In this document: piece after piece, positions 7,768 to 15,488 of the stretch
How the letters are laid out: every line of letters starts with the position of its first letter
Position numbering within the stretch: the first letter of the stretch is position 1
DNA from: a virus
Length of the DNA stretch: 43,446 nucleotides
IMG/VR virus record: IMGVR_UViG_3300021976_000034
Span: 1 to 43,446 of that record
Direction: 5' to 3' (one strand)
Translations under genes and position numbers: made by a program
The notes under the pieces: model-generated
Seen by the model: only the letters and a program-made list of their open reading frames with translations
What the model was told of the DNA's origin: nothing
Databases searched by the model: none

Positions 7768-8346
7768 ATGAACCAGCCATACGACATCTACGGCAACCAG
7801 GGCCCGCGCCAGGCGCCCGCGCCCGCGCCGACGGACCTTCGCTACGGGCAGACGGTCACCCAGGTTGACCCGTTGGGCAACCCGATCCGTCAGGCCCCCG
7901 TGCCGCAAAACGGGAACTTCTCCCTGCCGCCCGGGACCGCGCAGCAGGCCGCGCAGCAGGCCGAGGCGCAGCCCACCATCATCGACGCGATCGCCTCTGA
8001 CGCGGAGGCCGCGCAGCAGAAGGTGGAGTGGCCCGAGGGCGCGCCGAAGCTGCGCGCGATCCACCAGTTGCCATTCCGGGAGCGGGCGACCGCGATGCGC
8101 CTGTTCGGCGAGCTTCAGAAGATCGAGGGCCCGGAGAAGGGTGTCGAGCCGACGTTCGAGCAGGTCGCCAACATGTACGAGGGGTTGGCGCGGATCGACG
8201 ACTTCCTGGCCTCGGTCGCCGAGGACCCGGGGGCGTATCGGGCGTGGATTGCCGGGCCCGGCAACGACGAGGGCAAGTTCTCTCAGCTGTGGAACGCCTA
8301 CTCGGCGCAGCGCCAACCGGGGGAAGCCTCCAGCTCGTCAAGCTGA
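7768..8346 (+). CDS. Tail assembly chaperone, short form (gpG-like)
   Basis: A 192-residue protein with a disordered Pro/Gln-rich first third (GPRQAPAPAPTD, PPGTAQQAAQQAEAQP) and a helical remainder (PKLRAIHQLPFRERATAMRL). Position between tube and tape measure, followed by an overlapping reading frame shifted by -1, is the hallmark of the gpG/gpGT pair. The chaperones coat the tape measure during tail assembly. The ATG at 7768 follows AAGGAG at an unusually long distance (about 14 bases), fitting modest expression. The zero frame ends in five serines just after the slip site. Confidence 0.8.
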   Translation: MNQPYDIYGNQGPRQAPAPAPTDLRYGQTVTQVDPLGNPIRQAPVPQNGNFSLPPGTAQQAAQQAEAQPTIIDAIASDAEAAQQKVEWPEGAPKLRAIHQLPFRERATAMRLFGELQKIEGPEKGVEPTFEQVANMYEGLARIDDFLASVAEDPGAYRAWIAGPGNDEGKFSQLWNAYSAQRQPGEASSSSS

Positions 8347-8738
8347 TCGACGAGTACGGCAGCGCGCTGGTCAGCGACTTGCAGAGTCACTACCAGGTCG
8401 ACATCCGTGATCTGTGGCGTGACGACTGCGCCCTGACACCGCGCTACCTGCTCTGGCTTGTCGAGCACCTCCCGGAGGACTCCGCCGTCATCGCCCGAGC
8501 GCGGGGTGGGCAGCGGCACCGCCCGTGGACCAGCCAGGCGCATCTGCTGGCCGCCGCGGTGAACCTGCTCTACGTGGCGAACCGGCAGCGGGCTGGGAAA
8601 CCGGCTCGCCGGCCGCTGATCACTCCACCGAAGTCGAAGGCCCCGAAGAAGCGTGGCCGTGTGGTCCGCGTGGCCGACATGAACGCGCAGGCGCGCCGGA
8701 GGCGGCGGCTACAGCAAACCGAGACCCCAGGGGGGTGA
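7768..8738 (+). CDS. Tail assembly chaperone, frameshifted long form (gpGT-like)
   Basis: Joined product of 7768-8325 and 8325-8738 by a -1 ribosomal shift, giving about 323 residues. The second part reads SLQLVKLIDEYGSALVSDLQ right after the slip and ends in a very basic tail (KSKAPKKRGRVVRVADM, RRRRRLQQ). It has no good start of its own, while its codons read as real protein, so fusion is the natural explanation. Position directly before the tape measure and the conserved gpG/gpGT arrangement support it. Confidence 0.75.
8319..8325 (+). other. Predicted -1 ribosomal frameshift (slippery) site
   Basis: The heptamer GGGGGAA is read G-GGG-GAA in the zero frame. Slipping back one base keeps a perfect GGG in the P site and GGA in the A site (one G-U wobble for the GAA-reading tRNA). 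The next codon is then AGC at 8325, entering the long open frame of the second chaperone part. The zero-frame stop is at 8344-8346. The exact slip point is inferred. Confidence 0.65.
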
Positions 8739-8741
8739 GCA

Positions 8742-11700
8742 GTGGGCAGTCCCGGAGGCGAAGAGGTTGCACGGATCACCGTCCGGGTTCTGCCCGATAC
8801 CAGCAAGTTCGCGGCGGACCTGAAGGCGCAGCTCACGGGGAAGGATCTCCCTGAGGTCAAGGTCCCGGTCGAGTTCGACATCGACCTGGACGAGCTGTAT
8901 ACGAAGCTCGCGGCGATCAAGGTCCCGACGATCAAGGTCCCGGTCGAGACCGACAAGTTGAAAGACCTCACGATCCAGCTCGACGTCGACACGGCCAAGG
9001 CCACGGCGCAGGTCGATGCGTTCATTCAGAAGACCAAGGCCAAGTCGGCGACGATCAACATCAAGGTCACCATCGACCAGGCGACACTCGGTACGGAGAT
9101 CACCAAGCTGACCTCCACGCTCGGTGGCAAGAAGATCAAAATCGGCACCGAGATCGACAAGAACACGCTCAAAACCGGCCTGGAAACGGCGGCATCCGAC
9201 GCGGCGGCTTTCTTCACCAAGAAGAAGGTCAAGATCAACGTCGACGTCGACAAGGACCAGGCCGCGCTGGCGTTCGCCGGGTTCGGCAAGCAGATCACCT
9301 CGGTCCTCGGCGCGGTGGGCGGCGCGATCACCTCCGCGTTCGGTTCGGCCTTCGACTTCGTCAAGGAGGCGGGCGGCCAGGTCACCGCCCAGGTCGGTGG
9401 CGGGTTCCAGGAGATCGCCGGTTTCGCCCAGTCGGCGGGGTCCAAGATCGCTTCCGTCGCCGGGCCGATCATGGCGATCGCCGGGACGGTCTTCAGCATC
9501 GTCGGCGCCCTGGCTCAGTTTGCGGTGATCGCCACCGCCGTCGCGGTGGCCGGCGCCGCGATCACCGCCGCGTGGGGCGCGGTGTCCACAGCGATCGCTG
9601 CCGTACCGGGGGCGATCGCTCTCATCGGCGTGCCCATCGCCGCCGTGATGCTCGGCATGGACGGAATTAAGAAGGCGGCCAAGTCGGTCGAGCCGGCGTT
9701 CAACTCGCTGAAGGCGTCGGTGTCGGGCGCCTTCGAGAAGGGTCTGCTGCCGGTCTTCAAGCAACTGGCGACGATCTTCCCGCAGCTCAAGGTCGGGCTT
9801 GGTGGCACCGCGACCGCGCTGTCTGGGATCGCGCTGAGCCTGGCCAACGTGGTGACCAAGGGCGAGGGGCTGAAGACCCTCTCGGGGATCATCGGCAAGG
9901 TCAACACCGCGCTCACCGGAATGTCGCCCGGCCTGGACGCCCTGGTTCGTGGGTTCCTGGACCTGGCCAACACGCAGTCGGTATTCGACCTGCTGGTCGG
10001 CGTGGTCACCAAGTTGGGCACCTCGTTCGAGGCCATGGTCACCAAGATCAAGGGCGGTGACCTCGACGCCGCGATGTCGGGGCTCCAGGGCGTGCTGGAG
10101 TCGGTGACCCAGGGCTTCATGGACCTGGTCAACAACGGCATCACGCTGTTCGCCAACGCCGCCCCGGGGGTCAAGGCGGCCATCGACTCGATCACCGCGT
10201 TCTTCGACAAGTTCAACTGGGCCAGCCTCGGCCAGAGCGTCGGCGCAGTGTTCCAGGGCATCGCCAACGGCGTCAGCTCGATCCCGCAGAGCACCATCGA
10301 CGCGATCGCACTGGCCTTCGAGAAGCTCGGCGCGACCTTCCAGTCGGCGGATTTCGCGGCCGGCATCCAGGGGTTCGCCGACGCGATGCCGCTGCTGATC
10401 ACACTGCTGGACGCCGGTGTCCAGATGTTCGCCAAGTTCGGCGAGGCGATCGGCTTCTTCTCCCGGAACGTCGGCACGATCGGGACCATCCTCGGCGGGG
10501 TCGCTCCGATTCTGGGGCCGCTCGGCCCGCTGGCCTCGACCCTCGGTATCTCGTTCCAGCAAATGGGCAACCAGATGAAGGACGGGGTAGCGCCGCTGCC
10601 CTCGACCTTCCAGACCGCGTTCTCCCCGCTGCCCGGCATCGCCACCCAGAACGTCCAGGCGGTGAAGAACGCGGTCGCGGCCGGGCTCTACGGAGTGGCC
10701 CCCGCCGCCGCGACCGCACTGTCGCCCACCGTGCCGGCCGTGACCAAGGCCCTCGCGGACATGGTCCAGGCCTCCGGTGTGCCGGCCGCGCAGGTGCCGA
10801 AGGTCGTCGCCCAGAAGATGGGCACCACGGCGGCCGAGGTCAGGAAGGCACTACAAAATGTGCCGCTGACCGTGGCCGACGTGCTGAAGCCGACGCCGGA
10901 GGCAGCGGTCACCGCCGTCAACCCGACCACGGCGGCGGTCGGGAAGATCCTCGACAAGCTCGGGCCCTCCGCTGGTGCCTCGGCCGCGAAGGTCCCCGCC
11001 GCCGTGGGCAAGGAATTGCAGGGGACGGCCGGCGTCGCTGGCACCGCGCTCGCCCCGGTGCCTAAGACAGCGGACAGCGCCTTCGGCGCGCTGGGCCCCG
11101 CCGCGCAGCCGGGTATCGACGCGATGAACCAGGCGGTCACCTCCGGTCTGGGCGGCGTAGCTACCGCGCTCGGTACCAGCCTGAATGGGCTGCCCCCGGT
11201 CGTGACAGCGGCGTTCCAGGCCATGGCTCAGGCGGCGACCACCGGCGTCGGGCTGATCGGTATCGGGATCCAGGCCGGGATGCCTGGTGTGACGGCGGTA
11301 CTGGGCACGGCGTTCACCGCGCTGGGCACGACGGCGCTCACGCCCGCGTTCCAGGCCATGGCCGCTCAGGCGACCACGGGTGTTGGCCTGATCGGCATCG
11401 GGATCCAGGCGGGCATGCCGGGGCTGACCACCGTGATCCTCACGGCGTTCACCGCCCTGGGCACCACGGCGATCCTGCCCGGCTTCCGGGCGTGGTCGAC
11501 CACAGTCATCCCTCAAGGGCTGACGGCACTCGGCGCGGCCTTCACCACCGGCTTCACCACGGTCCTGTCCCCGGTGATCATCGCCGGTCTGACCGCGCTG
11601 GGCACCTCGGCGGTCGTCCCAGGCATCACGGCGTGGTCGACCACCGCCATCCCGCAGGGTATTACCGCGCTCGGTGCCGCTTTCACCACCGGCTTCGCCG

Positions 11701-12752
11701 CCACCTTGACCCCGATCATCCTGGCGGCGTTCACCGCGCTGGGCACGACGGCGATCGTGCCTGGTTTCACCGCGTGGGGCACCACCTCGGTCCCGCTCGG
11801 CCTGGTCGCGTTCGGTGCCGCGCTCACCACCGGCTTCGCCGCAACCCTGACCCCGATCATCCTGGCGGCGTTCACCGCGCTGGGCACCACCGCGATCGTG
11901 CCCGGCTTCACCGCGTGGGGCACCGTCAATGTGCCACTCGGGCTGACCGCGCTCGGTGCCGCTTTCACCACGGGGTTTGCGACGATCTTGACCCCGATCA
12001 TCCTGGCGGCGTTCACCGCGCTCGGGACGACGGCTTTCGTGCCCGGGTTCGCCTCCATCGTCACCACCGCGATCAACCCGGGAATCGTCACCTGGGGCGC
12101 CGCTATCACCACCGGTTTCACCACCACGTTGGTGCCCGCGGTGACCGCCGGAATGACAGCGCTGGCGCAGGCGGTGACCGACGGAGCCACACCGGTGGTC
12201 GACAACTTCAACACCATGATCACGACGATCCAGGACAACCTCCAGGTCCTGGTCGACAACATGGCCACGGTCGGCGACAACATCACCACCGCGCTCGCCG
12301 ACGCGATCACCGCCGGACAGTCCAAGGTCGTCAACGCGATCGTCGCCATGGTCCAGGCGGCCCTCGCCGCGGCCTTCGCCGTGCTCGGGATCAACAGCCC
12401 CTCGAAGGAGTTCCAGTACATCGGCACCTCGATCCCGGAGGGCACCGCGAAGGGCATCGACGACCACGTCGACATGGTCGTGAAGTCGGTCCAGAGCATG
12501 GGGAAGGCCGCGATCGACGCCGGCTCCGGGCTGGTCATCCCCGGGCCGACCGTCGGCGCCGCGACTGGTGATCTGCGCGGCAAGGTCGCCGCCGAACTCG
12601 CATCTGCCGTGGGTCCGAACTCGGGCTCCTCGATTGCCAACGGGACCGTCTTCAACATCACCGCACTGCCCAACGCCACCGCTGTGCAGTTGGCCAACGA
12701 GGTCTCCTTCCGTCAGAAGTACGCGAGGCAGGGTGTCCACAGTGGACGGTGA
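8742..12752 (+). CDS. Tape measure protein
   Basis: At 1336 residues the longest gene in the window, directly after the chaperones. It sets tail length and may act at the membrane during DNA entry. The first ~170 residues are Lys/Val/Asp-rich with repeated segments (IKVPTIKVPVETDKLKDL). From about residue 180 long Ala/Gly/Ile-rich hydrophobic helices follow. Residues about 858-1134 hold six copies of a 45-47-residue repeat built around FTALGTTAIVPGF. The end (INSPSKEF near residue 1220, then a helix to NEVSFRQKYA) is typical of actinophage tape measures. GTG start with a G-rich ribosome site; the TGA overlaps the next start. Confidence 0.9.
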   Translation: MGSPGGEEVARITVRVLPDTSKFAADLKAQLTGKDLPEVKVPVEFDIDLDELYTKLAAIKVPTIKVPVETDKLKDLTIQLDVDTAKATAQVDAFIQKTKAKSATINIKVTIDQATLGTEITKLTSTLGGKKIKIGTEIDKNTLKTGLETAASDAAAFFTKKKVKINVDVDKDQAALAFAGFGKQITSVLGAVGGAITSAFGSAFDFVKEAGGQVTAQVGGGFQEIAGFAQSAGSKIASVAGPIMAIAGTVFSIVGALAQFAVIATAVAVAGAAITAAWGAVSTAIAAVPGAIALIGVPIAAVMLGMDGIKKAAKSVEPAFNSLKASVSGAFEKGLLPVFKQLATIFPQLKVGLGGTATALSGIALSLANVVTKGEGLKTLSGIIGKVNTALTGMSPGLDALVRGFLDLANTQSVFDLLVGVVTKLGTSFEAMVTKIKGGDLDAAMSGLQGVLESVTQGFMDLVNNGITLFANAAPGVKAAIDSITAFFDKFNWASLGQSVGAVFQGIANGVSSIPQSTIDAIALAFEKLGATFQSADFAAGIQGFADAMPLLITLLDAGVQMFAKFGEAIGFFSRNVGTIGTILGGVAPILGPLGPLASTLGISFQQMGNQMKDGVAPLPSTFQTAFSPLPGIATQNVQAVKNAVAAGLYGVAPAAATALSPTVPAVTKALADMVQASGVPAAQVPKVVAQKMGTTAAEVRKALQNVPLTVADVLKPTPEAAVTAVNPTTAAVGKILDKLGPSAGASAAKVPAAVGKELQGTAGVAGTALAPVPKTADSAFGALGPAAQPGIDAMNQAVTSGLGGVATALGTSLNGLPPVVTAAFQAMAQAATTGVGLIGIGIQAGMPGVTAVLGTAFTALGTTALTPAFQAMAAQATTGVGLIGIGIQAGMPGLTTVILTAFTALGTTAILPGFRAWSTTVIPQGLTALGAAFTTGFTTVLSPVIIAGLTALGTSAVVPGITAWSTTAIPQGITALGAAFTTGFAATLTPIILAAFTALGTTAIVPGFTAWGTTSVPLGLVAFGAALTTGFAATLTPIILAAFTALGTTAIVPGFTAWGTVNVPLGLTALGAAFTTGFATILTPIILAAFTALGTTAFVPGFASIVTTAINPGIVTWGAAITTGFTTTLVPAVTAGMTALAQAVTDGATPVVDNFNTMITTIQDNLQVLVDNMATVGDNITTALADAITAGQSKVVNAIVAMVQAALAAAFAVLGINSPSKEFQYIGTSIPEGTAKGIDDHVDMVVKSVQSMGKAAIDAGSGLVIPGPTVGAATGDLRGKVAAELASAVGPNSGSSIANGTVFNITALPNATAVQLANEVSFRQKYARQGVHSGR
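11313..12145 (+). repeat. Tandem 141-bp repeats inside the tape measure gene
   Basis: TTCACCGCGCTGGGCAC-type starts recur at 11313, 11448, about 11589, 11730, 11871 and 12012. The first interval is 135 bp, the others 141 bp. At protein level each unit is 45-47 residues. The last three units are most alike at DNA level (CTGGCGGCGTTCACCGCGCT at 11721, 11862 and 12003), showing recent duplication. Adding or losing units would change tail length in steps. Confidence 0.85.
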
Positions 12753-13651
12753 ACATGCAGCTTGAGATGCCGGAGCTGTCCTACGAGCTGGACGGGGAGT
12801 TCTTCTTCGGCTCCAGCACGCCGTTCCTGGTGACCGACGTCGACTACGGGGGCGCGAGCGCGACCACGAACGACACGATCGCCCCGCGCGCGGACGGGAT
12901 GCTGTTCGGTCGGGACTTCGTCGCCGGCCCGGAGATGACCTTCTCCGTGGCTGTGGTGCCCGAGTACCCGATCTTCGGGAACGGGGTCGAGGCGACCGAC
13001 CTATGGGGGCAGTTCAAGGCCCGGTGGCGCGCGGACAAGGTGCGGGCCACCCCGGGGGCGACGTCGTTCCTGCGGATGTCGCGCAACGGGCGGATCCGCC
13101 GGGTCTACGGGCGTACCCGCAAGTGCGTCCCTCAGCCCGAGTTCAGCTCCAACGGTTGGTGGTTGGGCACGGCCACGTTCCAGGCCATGGACGACTACTT
13201 CTACTCCGACGAGGAGCGGACGAACTCGGTCACGATCGTCCCCCCGACGGCCGGCGGCTACCTGGTCCCGCCGGATGACCCGTGGACGTCGATCGGGGTC
13301 AGCTACGAGCCCGGTGTGATCCATGTGGCCGGGACCGATCCGGCGTGGATGACGTTCATGATCCGGGGCCCGATCATGCGCCCTGTCATTGAAGTGGTTG
13401 GGCATTGGGCGATCGGCCTGAACGTCACCTTGTTCGAGGGTGAGTGGATCGGTATCGACTCGCGGCCCTGGCAGCGCGGTGTGCGTTCCAGCGCCGGAAT
13501 TGACCTGGGCGGCGCATTGCTCCCCGGTAGCCCCGTGCTTTCGGCGGTGAAGCTCGACCCGGGCTCCTACGAAGTCGTTCTCCGGGGCACCAGCGCGGCC
13601 GGTACCGCGTCGATGACCGCCGCCTGGCGCGAAACCTACTCGGTCATCTGA
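12749..13651 (+). CDS. Distal tail protein (Dit-like minor tail protein)
   Basis: A 300-residue beta-rich protein right after the tape measure, the usual place of the Dit hub that joins tube and tip. Visible segments: ELSYELDGEFFFGSSTPFLV, then a Trp-rich middle (WGQFKARWRADKVR, RVYGRTRKC) and a C-terminal beta sandwich (GHWAIGLNVTLFEGEWIGID). A GTG at 12749 overlaps the tape-measure stop (GTGA); an ATG six bases later is equally possible. No clear ribosome site, so coupling is likely. Confidence 0.75.
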   Translation: MNMQLEMPELSYELDGEFFFGSSTPFLVTDVDYGGASATTNDTIAPRADGMLFGRDFVAGPEMTFSVAVVPEYPIFGNGVEATDLWGQFKARWRADKVRATPGATSFLRMSRNGRIRRVYGRTRKCVPQPEFSSNGWWLGTATFQAMDDYFYSDEERTNSVTIVPPTAGGYLVPPDDPWTSIGVSYEPGVIHVAGTDPAWMTFMIRGPIMRPVIEVVGHWAIGLNVTLFEGEWIGIDSRPWQRGVRSSAGIDLGGALLPGSPVLSAVKLDPGSYEVVLRGTSAAGTASMTAAWRETYSVI

Positions 13652-13768
13652 ATGGGCCGCTGGAAGCGGCTCCGAGACAACAGCGATTGGCACCACATCT
13701 GGGTGGCCAATGGGCCGCTCTGGTTCCTCTGTGGGGACTGCCGCGCACTTCATCGGAGGGAACTGTGA
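13652..13768 (+). CDS. 38-residue CxxC protein between tail genes
   Basis: A very small gene that starts at the base after the preceding stop and ends exactly at the next ATG. The product (starts MGRWKRLRDNSDWHHIWVAN) has WFLCGDCRALHRRE, a single CxxC knuckle with nearby His residues. It resembles half of a zinc ribbon and could dimerise round a metal. The ribosome site of the next gene (CGGAGG) lies inside its last codons. Function is unknown. Confidence 0.55.
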   Translation: MGRWKRLRDNSDWHHIWVANGPLWFLCGDCRALHRREL

Positions 13769-14815
13769 ATGAGCTGGGATGACGGTGTCCCGTGGGCGAT
13801 CGGCGGTGGCTCCGCGATGCCCGCCGAGATCCTGCGGTTGGTGTCGTGGGCCGCGCTGGGCGGACAGGAGGGTGTGTTCTCCTCCGCTGATCTGCGTATC
13901 AGCGCGCTAGAGACACCGGGTACCTCGATTCGTGCCATGCCCGGTGCGTGCAGCATCGGGAACAGGGCGCTGAATGCGTCCAAGGAGTTGTACGTCGGCC
14001 GGTTGTTCTCTCAGGACGAGGTGCCGATTACCCCGACCGGCGCCGGCGGCGGGCGCTCCGACCTGATTGTGGCGCAGGTGGAGAATCCGTACATCTCCGG
14101 TGAGCCGTGGCAAATCCCGGAGGACCCGGCGAATGGTCCCTACATTTTCACCAGGGTCATTTCGAATGTCGCGGCCACCGTGAAATCGGTGAAGGACCTC
14201 AACCTCGGCATTTCCGCGATCACCCTGTGCCGGGTCGACATTCCACCGTCCACGGGCACGGTCATCCAGTCGATGATCAAGGACCTGCGGACCGTCGTGA
14301 ACCCTATGACCGGGGCCGTGCAGCCCCCGGACGACGGTGGCGACGGTGACGACGGCGACCCGGTGGTCGTGTGCCCCGGCGGCGACGGTGACGACGGCGA
14401 CAACGACGACGGCGACGCCTGCGAGTCCACCCAGACCAGCTACGTGCCCTGGCCTTTTACCGGCAACGTCGACATCCCGGTGCCGGAGTGGGCCAACTAC
14501 GCCGACATCACCGTCACGGTGATCAGCGCGCAGGTCCGGTTCGACGGGGCGAACTTCCTCCTGGGGTTCTTGCGGCTGATCTTCGGCGGCATCCCGCAGG
14601 AGGAGCAGTCCTGGGCGGCCAACAGTGAGGGGCGCCAGGACATCGTCTGGCAGAAGGTCAACCTGCCGGTCCCGGCGAACCAGCGCGGCACTACCCAGCA
14701 TTTCCATCTGACGTGTCGGATGCTCAGCGGATTGGGCTCGGGCCGGCTGCTCTCCACGAAGAGCACGAAGATCCGCTTCGATATCAAATTCAAGCAGAGG
14801 CCGGGGACTGACTGA
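13769..14815 (+). CDS. Minor tail protein with Asp/Gly linker
   Basis: A 348-residue protein in the tail-tip cluster. The N-terminal ~190 residues look like a globular tail-tip domain (WAIGGGSAMPAEILRLVSWA, GTSIRAMPGACSIGN). Then comes a low-complexity acidic linker of repeated GDGDDGD (about residues 192-215). A C-terminal beta domain (VPWPFTGNVDIPVPEWANYA, VNLPVPANQRGT) follows and may face outward. It was chosen as a single gene because the frame is continuous across the linker. No enzyme motif is seen. Confidence 0.65.
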   Translation: MSWDDGVPWAIGGGSAMPAEILRLVSWAALGGQEGVFSSADLRISALETPGTSIRAMPGACSIGNRALNASKELYVGRLFSQDEVPITPTGAGGGRSDLIVAQVENPYISGEPWQIPEDPANGPYIFTRVISNVAATVKSVKDLNLGISAITLCRVDIPPSTGTVIQSMIKDLRTVVNPMTGAVQPPDDGGDGDDGDPVVVCPGGDGDDGDNDDGDACESTQTSYVPWPFTGNVDIPVPEWANYADITVTVISAQVRFDGANFLLGFLRLIFGGIPQEEQSWAANSEGRQDIVWQKVNLPVPANQRGTTQHFHLTCRMLSGLGSGRLLSTKSTKIRFDIKFKQRPGTD

Positions 14816-15165
14816 TGACCTCTTACTCGATGACTGCCCGCAACAAGGTGGTCGACAGCTTAGGTGTGAATGGCAACGGGGACTGGTTCTCGTTGCATAC
14901 CGATGACCCGGGAACGACCGGGCTCAACGAATTGGCGGGGTGTCCGCGTAAGAACGGGCCCTATCCGACCGCGTCCGCCGGCGAGGCCACGAACGGGGGC
15001 ACTCTGTTCGATGTCCCGGCCGGTTCCACCATTCGGTACTTCGGCCGGTGGAGTGCCTCGACTAGCGGCACGTTCCTTCTCGGCGGTCCATTGCCGGCGC
15101 AGGAAGTGTTCGGTGTGATCGGCCAGTACCAGCTGTCGAACAAGATCGTGCAAGGGGCGTCGTAA
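14815..15165 (+). CDS. Small minor tail-type protein
   Basis: A 116-residue protein that overlaps the previous stop by one base (TGATG). Segments DWFSLHTDDPGTTGLNELAG and TIRYFGRWSASTSGTFLLGG match the small beta-sandwich proteins common in actinophage tail clusters, where the phrase LHTxDPGxTGxNE is recurrent. The role is probably structural at the tail tip. It is followed by two bases and then the next GTG. Confidence 0.6.
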   Translation: MTSYSMTARNKVVDSLGVNGNGDWFSLHTDDPGTTGLNELAGCPRKNGPYPTASAGEATNGGTLFDVPAGSTIRYFGRWSASTSGTFLLGGPLPAQEVFGVIGQYQLSNKIVQGAS

Positions 15166-15167
15166 CT

Positions 15168-15485
15168 GTGGGGGCCCTGGAGAAAGTTCCGGGTGTCCAG
15201 AACTGGATTGAGCGCCTGCCGGCGGCGATGCGCGCGGCGTGGAACCGCTCGATCATCTATCGCGCGGCGGTGCACATGCACAGGGAACGTGGAATGGCGG
15301 TAGGCCACGCGATCGCGTCGGCCATCAACTGGTGCGAGCACATCGCGGAAACCGGCGACGTGAAGCAATGGCCCGGTCCGCAGGAAGTCAACCCGAAGTC
15401 GGTCGCCGAGTGCGTCGCGGCGCTCGCGCTGTGGGAGTCGATGAAGGCAGCGGCGAAGGCAGCGAAGGCAGCCAAGAAGGGATAG
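15168..15485 (+). CDS. Small helical tail-cluster protein
   Basis: A 105-residue, mainly helical protein (VQNWIERLPAAMRAAWNRSI, GHAIASAINWCEHIAETGD) with a C-terminal helix of repeated KAAAKAAKAAKKG. Small proteins of this pattern sit among minor tail genes in many actinophages, but I cannot name a function. GTG start two bases after the previous stop. Confidence 0.6.
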   Translation: MGALEKVPGVQNWIERLPAAMRAAWNRSIIYRAAVHMHRERGMAVGHAIASAINWCEHIAETGDVKQWPGPQEVNPKSVAECVAALALWESMKAAAKAAKAAKKG

Positions 15486-15488
15486 TCA

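Noticed and set aside
8709-12740. Two minus-strand open frames of more than 600 codons across the tape measure
   Set aside because: Low-complexity Arg/Asp/Gly sequence mirroring the plus-strand repeats; no ribosome sites, and they oppose a certain gene.
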